64,000 nucleotides of DNA from Streptomyces albireticuli (GCF_002192455.1 NZ_CP021744.1:6357501-6421500); one strand, 5' to 3'. Counted from the first letter of the stretch, positions 30,923 through 42,198 are shown. The notes: generated by a model not told the origin, from the letters alone. A program made the numbers and translations.

Positions 30923-31756
30923 TCAGCCCCCGGGCACGGGGAGGGGCGGGGCCGGGGAGTCGGCCGCCGCCCCCGCATCCGCCCCCGCGACCCCCCGGTG
31001 ATCGAACGCGATCAGCGGATCCCCCGTCAGCGGATGCTCCACCACCGCCGCCCGCACCCCGAACACCTCCGCCAGCAGCTCCGGCGTCAGCACCTCCCGC
31101 GGCGTGCCCGACGCCACCACCGACCCCTCGTGCAGCACGTGCAGCCGGTCGCACAGCGACGCCGCCGCGTTGAGGTCGTGCAGCGAGAGCAGGGTCGTAC
31201 GGCGCTGCTCCCGCAGCAGGGCCAGCAGCTCCACCTGGTGCCGTACGTCCAGGTGGTTCGTCGGCTCGTCGAGCACCAGGACCTTCGGGTCCTGGGCCAG
31301 GGCCCGTGCCAGCAGCACCCGCTGCCGCTCGCCGCCCGACAGGGTGGAGAAGCGGCGCGCCCCGGCACCGGCCATGCCGACCCGGTCCAGGGCCGTCGCC
31401 ACGATGTCCGCGTCCGCGCGGTCCTCTCCCGCGAACGCCCGCTTGTACGGCGTGCGGCCCATCGCGACGACCGCCCGGACCGACAGCTCGAAGTCGCTGC
31501 CGCGCTCCTGCGGCAGCGCCGCCACCCGCCGGGCCGTCTCGGCCGCGGTCAGCGACCGGATGTCGGTGTCCCCGAGCAGCACCCGCCCCGCGTGCGGGCG
31601 CAGATAGCGGTAGACGGTCCGCAGCACGGTCGACTTGCCGCTGCCGTTCGGCCCGATCAGCCCGGCGATCTCGCCGTCCTCGGCGACCAGGTGGACGCCG
31701 GACACCACGGTCCGGCCGGACAGCTCGACGTCGAGCCCCTCGACGGCGATCCGCAT
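30923..31756 (-). CDS. Metallophore/vitamin-type ABC transporter ATP-binding protein
   Basis: The 277-residue protein has Walker A GPNGSGKST, signature LSGGERQRV and Walker B VLVLDEPTNHLD, typical of FecE/FhuC/BtuD subunits. The last ~25 residues are a Pro/Ala tail. It is the third gene of a leftward operon (binding protein, permease, ATPase) and imports what the binding protein captures. Two base pairs separate it from the permease. Confidence 0.93.
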   Translation of the reverse strand: MRIAVEGLDVELSGRTVVSGVHLVAEDGEIAGLIGPNGSGKSTVLRTVYRYLRPHAGRVLLGDTDIRSLTAAETARRVAALPQERGSDFELSVRAVVAMGRTPYKRAFAGEDRADADIVATALDRVGMAGAGARRFSTLSGGERQRVLLARALAQDPKVLVLDEPTNHLDVRHQVELLALLREQRRTTLLSLHDLNAAASLCDRLHVLHEGSVVASGTPREVLTPELLAEVFGVRAAVVEHPLTGDPLIAFDHRGVAGADAGAAADSPAPPLPVPGG

Positions 31757-31758
31757 CG

Positions 31759-32823
31759 CTATCCCCTCTCCAGGCGGCGGTCCAGCAGGTACAACAGGGT
31801 CGGCGCGCCGATCAGCGCCGTGACCACGCCCACCGGGAGCTCCTGGTCCGGCAGGGCCGTACGGGCCACGAGGTCGACGACCACGAGCAGCACGGCGCCG
31901 AACAGCGCGGCCACCGGCAGCAGCCGGCGGTGGTCGCCGCCCACCACCATCCGGCAGACGTGCGGCACCATCAGCCCCACGAAGCCGATCGCCCCCGACA
32001 CCGACACCAGGACACCGGTCAGCACGCTCGTCACGACGAACAGCTCACGCCGCAGGCGCACCACGTCGATGCCCAGCCCGGCCGCGGTCTCGTCACCCAT
32101 CAGCAGCGCGTCCAGGGCGCGGGCGCGGGCCAGCAGCGCCACCAGGCCGAGCGCCACCGCCACCACGGGCAGCGTCAGGGTCGCCCACTGGGCCCCGCCG
32201 AGCGAGCCCATCAGCCAGAACAGCACCCCGTGCGTCTGCTGGTCGTCCCCGGCCTGGAGCACCAGATAGTGGGTGAAGCCGGACAGGAACTGCCCGATGC
32301 CCACCCCCGACAGCACCAGCCGCAGCGGCGAGAAGCCGCCACCGCGCCGCGCCATCGCCCACACCAGCGCGAACGAGGCCAGCGCCCCGGCGAACGCCGC
32401 CGAGGACAGGCCCAGCCCCAGCGCGCCGCCCGCCCCGGCGCCCAGCACGATCGCCGCGACCGCGCCCAGCGACGCCCCGCTGGAGATGCCCAGCAGGTAG
32501 GGGTCCGCCAGCGGGTTGCGGACCAGGGCCTGGACGGCCGTGCCGACCAGGCCCAGGCCCGCGCCCACCACGGCCGCCAGCAGCGCCCGCGGCACCCGCA
32601 ACTGCCAGACGATCAGGTCCTGGGTGCCCGGCACGGGGTCCTGCCCCGAGACGCCCCGGGCCACCGCGGACCACACCTCGCCCAGCGGCACGTCCGACGA
32701 GCCCAGGCACACGGAGGCGACCAGCGCGGCCACCAGGGCCACGCCCAGCACCGCGCCGGCCCAGCCCGCCCGTACGCCCGGCTCCCGCTCCCGCCCCTCG
32801 GCGGCCGCAGTGAGCGCCGCCAT
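31759..32823 (-). CDS. FecCD-family ABC transporter permease
   Basis: The 354-residue membrane protein has about ten hydrophobic helices and the FecCD signatures (VPRALLAAVVGAGLGLVGTAVQALVRNPLADPYLLGISSGASLG; GAIGFVGLMVPHVCRMVVGGDHRRLLP). It forms a homodimeric channel for a siderophore, haem, cobalamin or similar complex. Stop of the binding-protein gene is immediately adjacent (1 bp), showing coupling. Confidence 0.93.
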   Translation of the reverse strand: MAALTAAAEGREREPGVRAGWAGAVLGVALVAALVASVCLGSSDVPLGEVWSAVARGVSGQDPVPGTQDLIVWQLRVPRALLAAVVGAGLGLVGTAVQALVRNPLADPYLLGISSGASLGAVAAIVLGAGAGGALGLGLSSAAFAGALASFALVWAMARRGGGFSPLRLVLSGVGIGQFLSGFTHYLVLQAGDDQQTHGVLFWLMGSLGGAQWATLTLPVVAVALGLVALLARARALDALLMGDETAAGLGIDVVRLRRELFVVTSVLTGVLVSVSGAIGFVGLMVPHVCRMVVGGDHRRLLPVAALFGAVLLVVVDLVARTALPDQELPVGVVTALIGAPTLLYLLDRRLERG

Positions 32824-33885
32824 CTACTTGACCCGGTCCGGGTACAGCGTGTGCGCGATCTCCCGCACGGTGTCGGCGCTGCGCACCCCGCCGATCGTGG
32901 TCCGCTGCGAGGTGATGCGCAGGAAGCGGCCCTCCTGGACGGCCTTGAGGTCCTTGGTCGCGGGGAAGGACCTGAGGAACTCCGCGGCGTCGTCGAACGC
33001 CTTGCGGTCCGCCTCCTCGCTGCCCCGGCCGCGGACGGCCAGCTGGATCCAGTCCGGGTTCTTGGCGACCACGTCCTCCCAGCCCACGGGCTTGAAGTCG
33101 CCGTCGCAGTCCGCGAAGACGTTCCGCGCGCCGGCCTGGGTGAGGATCCCGTTGGCGACCTGCCGGTTGCACACGGCCATCGGCTGCTTGGTGCTCGCGT
33201 CGTAGTCGAAGAGGAAGTAGGAGGGCCGCTTGTCCGCGGGGACGTCCTTGAGGGCGTCGCGGACCGCGCCCGTCTTCTTCCGCATCTCCTGGACCAGCTC
33301 CCGCGCGCGGGCGGAGGTGCCGGTCACCTTGCCGAGCTCCTCGATGTCCGCCTCGACGCCCGACAGGTCCGTCCGGGCGGACTTGGTCATCGCGGCGCAC
33401 GCCGTCGACTTGAGGTAGACGTGCTTGATGCCGGCGGTCTCGAACTCCTTGGGCGTCGGGGCGTCGCCCGCCTTGCCCATGTTCTTCATCGAGGAGAACG
33501 AGTCGATGTAGAGGTCGGCGCCCGAGCCGAGCAGCTTCTCCTTGGGGATGACCATCCTGCCCAGCACCGGCACCTTCGCCGCCCGGTCCGACATGTCCTG
33601 AGGCAGGGTGCCCTTGCCGGGCGGGAAGCCCGTGCCGATGACCTTGTCGCCCGCGCCCAGCCACATCAGCAGCTCCAGGGCGGCGGCGTTGCTGGTGACG
33701 ATCTTCTTCGGCGGCGCGTCGAAGGTGGTCTTCGCGCCCATGCAGTCGGCGACGCTCACCGGGAAGCCGGCCCGCGCGGCCCCCGCGCCGTCGTCGGTCC
33801 TCTCCGCCTTGCCGCCACCGCCACCGCAGGCCGTCGTCGACAGGGCCACAGCGGCCAGCACACCGCACCACGCACGAGGGCGCAT
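32824..33885 (-). CDS. Metallophore ABC transporter substrate-binding lipoprotein
   Basis: The signal peptide ends in a lipobox STTAC (Cys 20), so it is anchored outside the membrane. The mature part is a helical-backbone (class III) periplasmic-type binding protein: KKIVTSNAAALELLMWLGAGDKVIGTGFPP, GSGADLYIDSFSSM, FFLFDYDAS-like SYFLFDYDAS, WEDVVAKNPDWIQLAV. Four further Cys residues (DCMG, STACA, AVCNR, FADCDG) are more than usual for the family and could form disulfides. Located next to the isonitrile genes, it may bind an isonitrile-metal complex; siderophore or cobalamin is the other option. A hairpin lies in its leader (33907-33942). Confidence 0.9.
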   Translation of the reverse strand: MRPRAWCGVLAAVALSTTACGGGGGKAERTDDGAGAARAGFPVSVADCMGAKTTFDAPPKKIVTSNAAALELLMWLGAGDKVIGTGFPPGKGTLPQDMSDRAAKVPVLGRMVIPKEKLLGSGADLYIDSFSSMKNMGKAGDAPTPKEFETAGIKHVYLKSTACAAMTKSARTDLSGVEADIEELGKVTGTSARARELVQEMRKKTGAVRDALKDVPADKRPSYFLFDYDASTKQPMAVCNRQVANGILTQAGARNVFADCDGDFKPVGWEDVVAKNPDWIQLAVRGRGSEEADRKAFDDAAEFLRSFPATKDLKAVQEGRFLRITSQRTTIGGVRSADTVREIAHTLYPDRVK

Positions 33886-33906
33886 CAGGAACTCTCCAGA
33901 AAATCG

Positions 33907-33942
33907 TGATCCGCACGGGCCCGCCCGTGCGGGTCCGGATCA
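33907..33942. promoter_or_regulatory. Bulged inverted repeat in the leader of the ABC operon
   Basis: TGATCC and GCACGGG on the left pair with CCCGTGC and GGATCA on the right, leaving a 6-base bulge. It begins 22 bp upstream of the binding-protein start. It could be an operator or an mRNA hairpin; no cobalamin-riboswitch core is present and the leader is too short for one. Confidence 0.45.
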
Positions 33943-34081
33943 GGTAGTCGGACCGCGTCGCCGCCGGGTTCCCGCGTGTCGCGAAGAAGCCCGGCGTACG
34001 CTGCCTCGAACGCCCCACCGAGAGACCCTGCCGTGGACCGGGCCGTGGACCCGGGCCGCGCGACGGACGAAGGAGACCGGC

Positions 34082-34822
34082 ATGGCGGACCAGCTCCGGG
34101 AGATGCCCACCGACTGGCGGCGCGCCCTCGCGATCGTCGCCCACCCCGACGACCTCGAGTACGGGGCCTCCGCCGCCGTCGCGACCTGGCTCGACGGCGG
34201 CCGAGAGTGCGTGTACCTGCTGGCCAGCCTCGGCGAGGCGGGCATCGACACCCTCGCGCCCGCCGAGGCCGGGCCGCTGCGCGAGCGGGAGCAGCGGGCG
34301 AGCGCCGCCGCCGTGGGCGTCCGGACCGTGGAGTTCCTCGGCCACCCCGACGGCGTCATCGAGTACGGGACCGCCCTGCGCCGCGACTTCGCGGCCGCCA
34401 TCCGCCGCCACCGCCCCGAACTGGTGCTGACCCTCAACCACCACGACACCTGGTCCTGGGGCGACAACGTCTTCTGGAACACCCCCGACCACCGCAACGT
34501 CGGCCGCGCCACCCTCGACGCGGTCGGCGACGCCGGCAACCGCTGGATCTTCCCCGAGCTGGTCGAGGACGGCCTGGTGCCCTGGGACGGGGTGCGGTAC
34601 GTGGCGGTCGCCGGGTCCCCGAACCCCACCCACGCCGTCGACGCGGGCGCGGGCCTGGAGCGGGCCGTCGCGTCCCTGCTCTGTCACCGCACCTACATCG
34701 AGGCGCTGACCAAGGAGGAGCCGGAGGCCTACTGCCGGAACTTCCTGGAGGGGGCCATGAGCTCCGTGTCGGAGCGGTTCGGCGGCCGGCGGGGCGTCGC
34801 CTTCGAGCTGTTCACCCGCTGA
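34082..34822 (+). CDS. PIG-L family deacetylase
   Basis: The 246-residue protein has the zinc-site motif AHPDD (residues 20-24, VAHPDDLEYGASAAVATW) and later HHDTWSWGDNVFWNTPDHRNVG, in which the His pair completes the metal site. PIG-L enzymes remove acetyl groups from GlcNAc-containing substrates such as mycothiol precursors or natural-product intermediates. It is divergent from the ABC operon and close to the isonitrile genes, so a tailoring role is possible. ATG 34082 has GAAGGAG upstream. Confidence 0.88.
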   Translation: MADQLREMPTDWRRALAIVAHPDDLEYGASAAVATWLDGGRECVYLLASLGEAGIDTLAPAEAGPLREREQRASAAAVGVRTVEFLGHPDGVIEYGTALRRDFAAAIRRHRPELVLTLNHHDTWSWGDNVFWNTPDHRNVGRATLDAVGDAGNRWIFPELVEDGLVPWDGVRYVAVAGSPNPTHAVDAGAGLERAVASLLCHRTYIEALTKEEPEAYCRNFLEGAMSSVSERFGGRRGVAFELFTR

Positions 34823-34853
34823 CCGGGGGCGCTCCGCGGCCGGTCCGGGCCGC

Positions 34854-36047
34854 TCAGCCGGCGCCGGCGGCGGCCCGCTCCATCACCAGCACCGCCGCGT
34901 CGTCCTGCAACCGCCCGCCGGTGTGCGCGTCGAGATCGGCGCGCAGCCGCTCCAGCAGCTCCGGTGTCGACAGGCCGGCCCAGGCGCCGAGCCGCTCCGC
35001 CAGCGGGTAGAAGCCGCCGTCCGGGGCACGGGCCTCGGTCACCCCGTCCGTGCAGGCCAGCACCCGGCACTCGGCCGGCAGCGTCAGCCGCCGCCCGGTC
35101 CGCCGCGCGGGCGCCAGGTCCCCGAGGCCCAGCGGCAGCCCGGGGTCGGCCGCCTCCAGCTCCCGTACGTCGCCGTCCGGGCCGATCAGGAACGGCGCCA
35201 GGTGCCCGCAGTCCACGAAGACCACCGGCACCTTGCCGTCGTCGCCCGGCGCGCCCGGCCCCCCTTCCTCGGTGCCGAACACCAGCGCCGTCACGAACTC
35301 CTCCGAGGCGCGCATCACCAGGCTCTCCGGGCAGGGCCCCGGCCCGCCGTCCGGGTGCGCGCTGCTCTGGTAGGCCGTCGACCGGTGGTAGCGGTGCAGC
35401 CCCTGCTCCATCGCCTCCACCCCGCTCTCCAGGTCCCGCCGGTGGTACGCCGCCTCCCGGAACGCCGTCAGCACCGCGGCGCCCGCCCCCAGCGTGCCGA
35501 GCCCCTTGCCCCGTACGTCACCGATCAGCACGCGCGTCCCGTACGGGGTGTCCACCACCTCGTAGATGTCGCCGCCGATCAGCGCCTCCCGCTGCGAGGA
35601 GACGTAGAAGCCGTCCACGACCACCCCGCCCGTGCGCAGCGGCAGCGGCCGCAGCAGGGCCCGCTGCGCCGCCTCGCCCGTCGCCCGCACCCGCTCCAGC
35701 AGGGCCTCCGCGTCCCGCCGCAGCCGCGCCACCGCGATGCTGGCGGTCACCATCAGGGCGTTGCCCACGAACGAGCTGACGCGGTTGAGGGGCACCTCGT
35801 CGGCGAGGATGCCGTGGTGGGCGACCATCAGACAGAAGTCGAGGACGCCGATGAACACCGTCTGCGGGAAGGTGCACACCATGGCGGCCGTCAGCGGCGC
35901 GAGGGCCGCGAAGACGTTCAGCCGGAGGTTGGCCGGTGTGATCAGGTCGATGATCACCACGACCGTGAGATAGGCAAGGACGAGCGCGAAGGGCAGTCTG
36001 CGCGACGACACCGTGGCGGGACCTCCACGCCGGAAATGGGGCTGCAT
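34854..36047 (-). CDS. Membrane PP2C/SpoIIE-type phosphatase
   Basis: Residues ~18-105 hold several membrane helices (LPFALVLAYLTVVVIIDLI; LNVFAALAPLTAAMVCTFPQTVFIGVLDFCLMVAH; SSFVGNALMVTASIAVA). The C-terminal ~250 residues are a SpoIIE/PP2C phosphatase (IGGDIYEVVDTPYGTRVLIGDVRGKGLGTLGAGAAVLTAFREAAYH; ACTDGVTEARAPDGGFYPL; DDAAVLVMER) with the metal-binding Asp residues GGD, GDV, TDG and DDA. It most likely dephosphorylates an anti-anti-sigma protein. Streptomyces has many such paralogues and no partner gene is adjacent. Confidence 0.92.
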   Translation of the reverse strand: MQPHFRRGGPATVSSRRLPFALVLAYLTVVVIIDLITPANLRLNVFAALAPLTAAMVCTFPQTVFIGVLDFCLMVAHHGILADEVPLNRVSSFVGNALMVTASIAVARLRRDAEALLERVRATGEAAQRALLRPLPLRTGGVVVDGFYVSSQREALIGGDIYEVVDTPYGTRVLIGDVRGKGLGTLGAGAAVLTAFREAAYHRRDLESGVEAMEQGLHRYHRSTAYQSSAHPDGGPGPCPESLVMRASEEFVTALVFGTEEGGPGAPGDDGKVPVVFVDCGHLAPFLIGPDGDVRELEAADPGLPLGLGDLAPARRTGRRLTLPAECRVLACTDGVTEARAPDGGFYPLAERLGAWAGLSTPELLERLRADLDAHTGGRLQDDAAVLVMERAAAGAG

Positions 36048-36124
36048 AGGGCATTTCGCCGATCACAGACTTCCATGACAGGTCCGCCCCGTCCAACCCC
36101 GCGATCTTGCAGGCCCGGTGTGTC

Positions 36125-37231
<1,107 letters not shown>

Positions 37232-37319
37232 GTGCGGTGGCTCCCTGTCGCTGGTACGGGCTCGGCCCGGCTCAGCGTAGTGCTGTCACCCCGGGGTGCC
37301 CCGGGGCGCCCCGGCGGCC

Positions 37320-38294
37320 TCAGGAGCGCTCCCGGGCGTCCAGCGTCAGGCGGTCGGCGACGATGAGGTCCGAGGTGACCAGGGCCTGTTCGGCGGTGAC
37401 GTCCGTCATGAAGACGAAGGGCGGTACGACCGGCGGCACCGGCAGCCCGTCGGGGGAGAAGGTCACGCAGAGCAGCCCTTCCAGGCAGCCGCTGAACCGG
37501 GTGAGGTAGAGCGTGACCCGCCCGCTCAGCTCCAGCGTGTCGGCGCCGAGCGCCAGTTCGGCCCCGCCGCCGTCGCGCGTCGTCATCCGGTAGTCGGCCA
37601 GGGACGCCGCCCGCATGGTGAGGACCATGACCTTCAGCGGCCCGTGCGCCGTGGGCACCCGGGTGACCCCGGCGAACGCGAAGCCGTGCGGGGCGAACAG
37701 CGTCGTCCGCACGGTCGGCGGGACCGCCGCCGCCCGGACGCCGTCGTCGCGCGGCGCGGCCTCGGCGCGGTGCGCGGCCGGCGTGCCGACCGTGGCCAGC
37801 AGGACGACGGGCAGGACGGCGGCGAGCGCCTTCGGGCCGCCGCCCCCGGACTCGCGGGACGGCGCTCCGGAGCCCTCCCCGGCCGGCCCGCCGGAAGGGC
37901 GCGCCGAGGGCGTCCAGCCGAACCCCATCGCGCTGCCCGCGATGCCCAGCGCCATCCCGGCGAGGAACCCGCCGAGGTTCGTCGCGGCGAAGGACAGCAC
38001 GGACAGGATCAGGGCGTTGAGGCTCACGTACCGCCGGGCGGCGGGCGCGTACCAGAGGAACAGCCCGGCGACGATCAGCGCCAGCCCGATCCCGATCGCC
38101 GCCAGGCCGCCAAGCCCCAGGCTCACCAGTACGGTCACCGGCGACAGGGGCACGACGAGCAGTTCCGCGCCGCCGAGCACGAGCAGCAGCCCGGCCCAGA
38201 AGGGCCGGGTGCGCCGCCAGCCCCGGAACGCCCGCCGCGCGTCCGGCCACGACGGGACCCGGGGGCCCGGGAGCGACCGGCGGGTCAGAAGCAC
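37320..38294 (-). CDS. DUF6114 membrane protein
   Basis: Residues ~28-125 have four hydrophobic helices (FWAGLLLVLGGAELLVVPLSPVTVLVSLGLGGLAAIGIGLALIVAGLFLWY; VSLNALILSVLSFAATNLGGFLAGMALGIAGSAMGF) followed by a linker, another hydrophobic helix (KALAAVLPVVLLATVGTP) and a ~120-residue soluble C-terminal part. This is the arrangement of the DUF6114 proteins found beside DUF6230. GTG 38294 overlaps the stop of the DUF6230 gene, so both are translated together. Function unknown; cell-envelope role inferred from localisation. Confidence 0.8.
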   Translation of the reverse strand: MLLTRRSLPGPRVPSWPDARRAFRGWRRTRPFWAGLLLVLGGAELLVVPLSPVTVLVSLGLGGLAAIGIGLALIVAGLFLWYAPAARRYVSLNALILSVLSFAATNLGGFLAGMALGIAGSAMGFGWTPSARPSGGPAGEGSGAPSRESGGGGPKALAAVLPVVLLATVGTPAAHRAEAAPRDDGVRAAAVPPTVRTTLFAPHGFAFAGVTRVPTAHGPLKVMVLTMRAASLADYRMTTRDGGGAELALGADTLELSGRVTLYLTRFSGCLEGLLCVTFSPDGLPVPPVVPPFVFMTDVTAEQALVTSDLIVADRLTLDARERS

Positions 38295-38941
38295 TTCTTG
38301 CCGTCCAGGTTCACATCCAGGCGCAGCCCCCGGAGCCGGAAGTTGCCGCCGGTCGCCGACCAGGCGTGCGAGCGCACCCCGGCGACCGTGATGTCCCCGG
38401 CCTGGAGCCCGAACGCGCCCGGCTCGCCGTGCACGCCCGCCACCTGGTCGAGCGTGGAGGCGTCCCGTCCGATCTGCGCGGTGCCGAAGCGCGCGTCACC
38501 GACCAGGTCCTCGCCGTCGATGATCAGATTGCTCGCGGTGACGTCACCGGCGTCGCCGCCGGCCGTGAGCTTGAACGTGACGCTCCCCAGCGGCGTCCGC
38601 ACGCTCGCCGCCTGGCAGATGTCGCTGAGCGTCGCGTCCCCGATGCCCAGCAGGGCGACGGGGTGACCCTTGCCGTCCACGGACCGGTCCGTGTGCACGT
38701 ACGAGGACAGGCCCTTGCTCGTCAGCTTTCCGGAGGAGACCTGGAAGTTGGTGCCCGACACCGCGAAGGAGGCGGCCAGCGCGCCCTGGGCCATCACCGC
38801 CGCCATCGCGCCCACCGTGAGCACGGCGGGGACGGCGACCAGGGCCGACCGCCGCCAGGCGGTCCGGCCTTCCGGAAGGCGTCTTTCCGATCCGCTCACT
38901 GCGTCCTCCCGCAGGGAAGTGAGTGGTGTGGCTTCTGCCAT
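38285..38941 (-). CDS. DUF6230 secreted/membrane protein
   Basis: The 218-residue protein has a hydrophobic segment at ~residues 29-55 (SALVAVPAVLTVGAMAAVMAQGALAASFAV) and a beta-rich exported domain (FQVSSGKLTSKGLSSYVHTDRSVDGKGHPVALLGIGDATLSDICQAASVRTPLGSVTFKLTAGG). Members of this actinobacterial family have been called cholesterol esterases but no catalytic triad is visible. It pairs with the DUF6114 gene downstream and is divergent from a TetR regulator 38 bp away. Confidence 0.82.
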   Translation of the reverse strand: MAEATPLTSLREDAVSGSERRLPEGRTAWRRSALVAVPAVLTVGAMAAVMAQGALAASFAVSGTNFQVSSGKLTSKGLSSYVHTDRSVDGKGHPVALLGIGDATLSDICQAASVRTPLGSVTFKLTAGGDAGDVTASNLIIDGEDLVGDARFGTAQIGRDASTLDQVAGVHGEPGAFGLQAGDITVAGVRSHAWSATGGNFRLRGLRLDVNLDGKKCF

Positions 38942-38979
38942 ACTGCGGACGTCCGGTGAGGTTGAGGCTAGGGCCGAAT

Positions 38980-39624
38980 TTGAACAATAGTCAACAGCGC
39001 GGAACGGAGCGCTCCCGGTCGCGTCGCGCCGAACTCATCGCCATCGGGCGGAAGTTGTTCGCCGACACGTCCTACGACGCCCTGTCCATGGACGACATCG
39101 CCCGGCACGCGGGCGTCGCCAAGGGCCTGATCTACTACTACTTCAGGAACAAGCGCGGCTACTACCTCGCGATCATCGAGGACTCCGTGGCCGAGCTCGT
39201 CCTGCGCGCGAGCGCCACCCACGACCTGCCGCCCGCCGCCCGCGTCGAGCACACCATCGACGGTTATCTGCGCTACGCCCAGCACCACCAGGCCGCCTAC
39301 CGGGCGATCGTCACGGGCGGCGTCGGCTTCGACGCCGAGGTCATGGCGATCCGCGAGGGCGTCCGCGAGCAGCTCCTGGTCACGATCGCCCGGGGCGCGT
39401 GGAGCCGCCCGGACCTCCCGCCGATCGCCCGCACGGCGCTGATCGGCTGGCTGTCGAGCGTGGAGGGGGTGACCCTCGACTGGCTGGGCCACAAGGATCA
39501 CGAGGGCCGCGAGGGGCTCCCGCGGGAGACGGTGCGCGCGCTGCTGGTGCGCGGGCTGGGCGACACCTTGCGGCTGATCGAGGACTACGAGCCGACGTGC
39601 CCGGCGCCGTCGCGAGCGCCGTGA
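38980..39624 (+). CDS. TetR-family regulator of the DUF6230-DUF6114 operon
   Basis: Residues ~14-60 form a TetR helix-turn-helix (RAELIAIGRKLFADTSYDALSMDDIARHAGVAKGLIYYYFRNKRGYYLAII); the rest is a helical ligand domain. The TTG at 38980 has AGGG upstream and begins the natural N-terminus (NNSQQRGTERSRSRR); a GTG at 38956 is also possible but leaves only 14 bp to the divergent gene. TTGAACAATAGTCAA around the start is a partly symmetric sequence that could be its operator, so it probably represses itself and the divergent pair. Confidence 0.87.
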   Translation: MNNSQQRGTERSRSRRAELIAIGRKLFADTSYDALSMDDIARHAGVAKGLIYYYFRNKRGYYLAIIEDSVAELVLRASATHDLPPAARVEHTIDGYLRYAQHHQAAYRAIVTGGVGFDAEVMAIREGVREQLLVTIARGAWSRPDLPPIARTALIGWLSSVEGVTLDWLGHKDHEGREGLPRETVRALLVRGLGDTLRLIEDYEPTCPAPSRAP

Positions 39625-39738
39625 CAGGGCGTGAACAGGGGTCCTTGAGGTTCCCGTGAGGGGCGGGCGCTGGCATAGTCGAACCGCTCTGGACCCAGTC
39701 GGACCGTCACGCCCCACGGGACCCGGGAGGCCGCCTCA

Positions 39739-40422
39739 ATGCGCCGCATCCTCATGGCCGGTTCAGCCCTCGCTCTGACCGCCGCCGCCCTCGGCGCGGC
39801 ACCACCCCCGGCCGCCGCCGTGCCGCCGCCGATCCCGGTGGTCTTCGTGCACGGCCGCAACGCCGACCCCGGGGTCTGGGACCGGATGGTGGACGACTTC
39901 CTCGCGGCCGGGTACCCGTCCGACCGGCTCTACGCCTGGGCGTACGACACGACCCGGTCGACGAACGAGACCCTCTCGGACCTCTTCGCCGCCCGCGTCG
40001 CGGAGATCCTCTCCCGTACGGGCGCCCGGCGCGTCGACGTCGTCACCCACAGCCTGGGCGCCCTGCCGACCCGCTGGTACGTGAAGTCCGGCGGCGGCGA
40101 GGGGAAGGTGTCGCACTGGGTCTCGCTGGCCGGCCCCAACCACGGCACGGACCTGGCGTACCTCTGCGCCCTGTGGGACCAGGGCTGCAAGGACATGACC
40201 CCCGGCTCGTACGTCCTGCGCCACCTCAACTCCGGGGACGAGACGCCGGGGGCCGTGCGGTACGCGACGTGGTGGTCGTCCTGCGACGAGCAGATCGCGC
40301 CGGTGGAGAGCACTCGGCTGGAAGGGGCGCGCAACACCCGGGTGGAGGGGTGCCTGAAGCACAACGAGCTGCTGAGTGACGCGGGGGTCTCGCGGGAAGT
40401 GCGCGCGTTCGTGGGGAGTTAG
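39739..40422 (+). CDS. Secreted lipase/esterase (alpha/beta hydrolase)
   Basis: The 227-residue protein has a signal peptide (ILMAGSALALTAAALGAAPPPAAA) and an alpha/beta-hydrolase core: VVFVHGRNADPGVWDRMVDDF (oxyanion region), VVTHSLGALPTRWYV with nucleophile S105 (T-H-S-L-G in place of G-H-S-L-G), DEQIAP for the acid and LKHNELL for the His. Cysteines in CALWDQGC and SSCDE...EGC suggest disulfides. It fits the Streptomyces extracellular lipase/EstA group acting on acyl esters. Confidence 0.9.
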   Translation: MRRILMAGSALALTAAALGAAPPPAAAVPPPIPVVFVHGRNADPGVWDRMVDDFLAAGYPSDRLYAWAYDTTRSTNETLSDLFAARVAEILSRTGARRVDVVTHSLGALPTRWYVKSGGGEGKVSHWVSLAGPNHGTDLAYLCALWDQGCKDMTPGSYVLRHLNSGDETPGAVRYATWWSSCDEQIAPVESTRLEGARNTRVEGCLKHNELLSDAGVSREVRAFVGS

Positions 40423-40430
40423 GGAATGGC

Positions 40431-40470
40431 GGGCGGCGGCCACCGGGAGGTGTCACGGTGGCCGCCGCCC
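40431..40470. terminator. Bidirectional hairpin terminator
   Basis: A 14-bp perfect stem GGGCGGCGGCCACC / GGTGGCCGCCGCCC with a 12-base loop between the convergent lipase and chitinase genes. Confidence 0.82.
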
Positions 40471-40538
40471 GGTGTACCCCGGCGGACGCTCCGGGGTGCG
40501 CGGGTGCCGTGTCCCTCCGGGACACCGGCGGGCGTGGG

Positions 40539-41840
<1,302 letters not shown>

Positions 41841-41935
41841 GGTTTCTCCTCGCCGGGTGGGGAGTTGGAGAGAGCTGGGGGGTGACCGGAACTCATGCTT
41901 GGCATGAACGCGCTTAACGGTGGGGAAACCGTAGA

Positions 41936-41969
41936 AGGACTAGACCAGTGCGGTCAATGGTTCGGACCA
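41936..41969. promoter_or_regulatory. Two DasR (dre)-like sites upstream of the chitinase
   Basis: On the minus strand ACTGGTCTAGTCCT (41936-41949) and TGGTCCGAACCA (41958-41969) both resemble the DasR consensus ACTGGTCTAGACCAGT; the second is symmetric. Their centres are 21 bp apart, two helical turns. Confidence 0.65.
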
Positions 41970-42198
41970 ATCCCGTTCACGGATCCGTCAGAAGACCGAA
42001 ACGTCCTCGTCAGGGGCTTGGGGGCAGTTGTCAACCCGTGACGCGGGGCCGCCGATCAGGCATACTCCAACCCGCCACAGCCGCAGGTGATCCGGTGCCG
42101 TGACCCGGCGAGCGATCATGGCTGCGGCACCCACGTCGGCGGCGCCACACCCTTGCGCGCCCGTCGTCGCAGCGCCCGACAGGGAGGAGAGCGCCGCC

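Noticed and set aside
33886..33960. Cobalamin riboswitch upstream of the ABC operon
   Set aside because: The leader is too short and lacks the B12 box and core; only a simple dyad is present.
32093..34687. Long minus-strand frame covering the ABC permease, binding protein and PIG-L gene
   Set aside because: It is out of phase with three genes that have clear family motifs.
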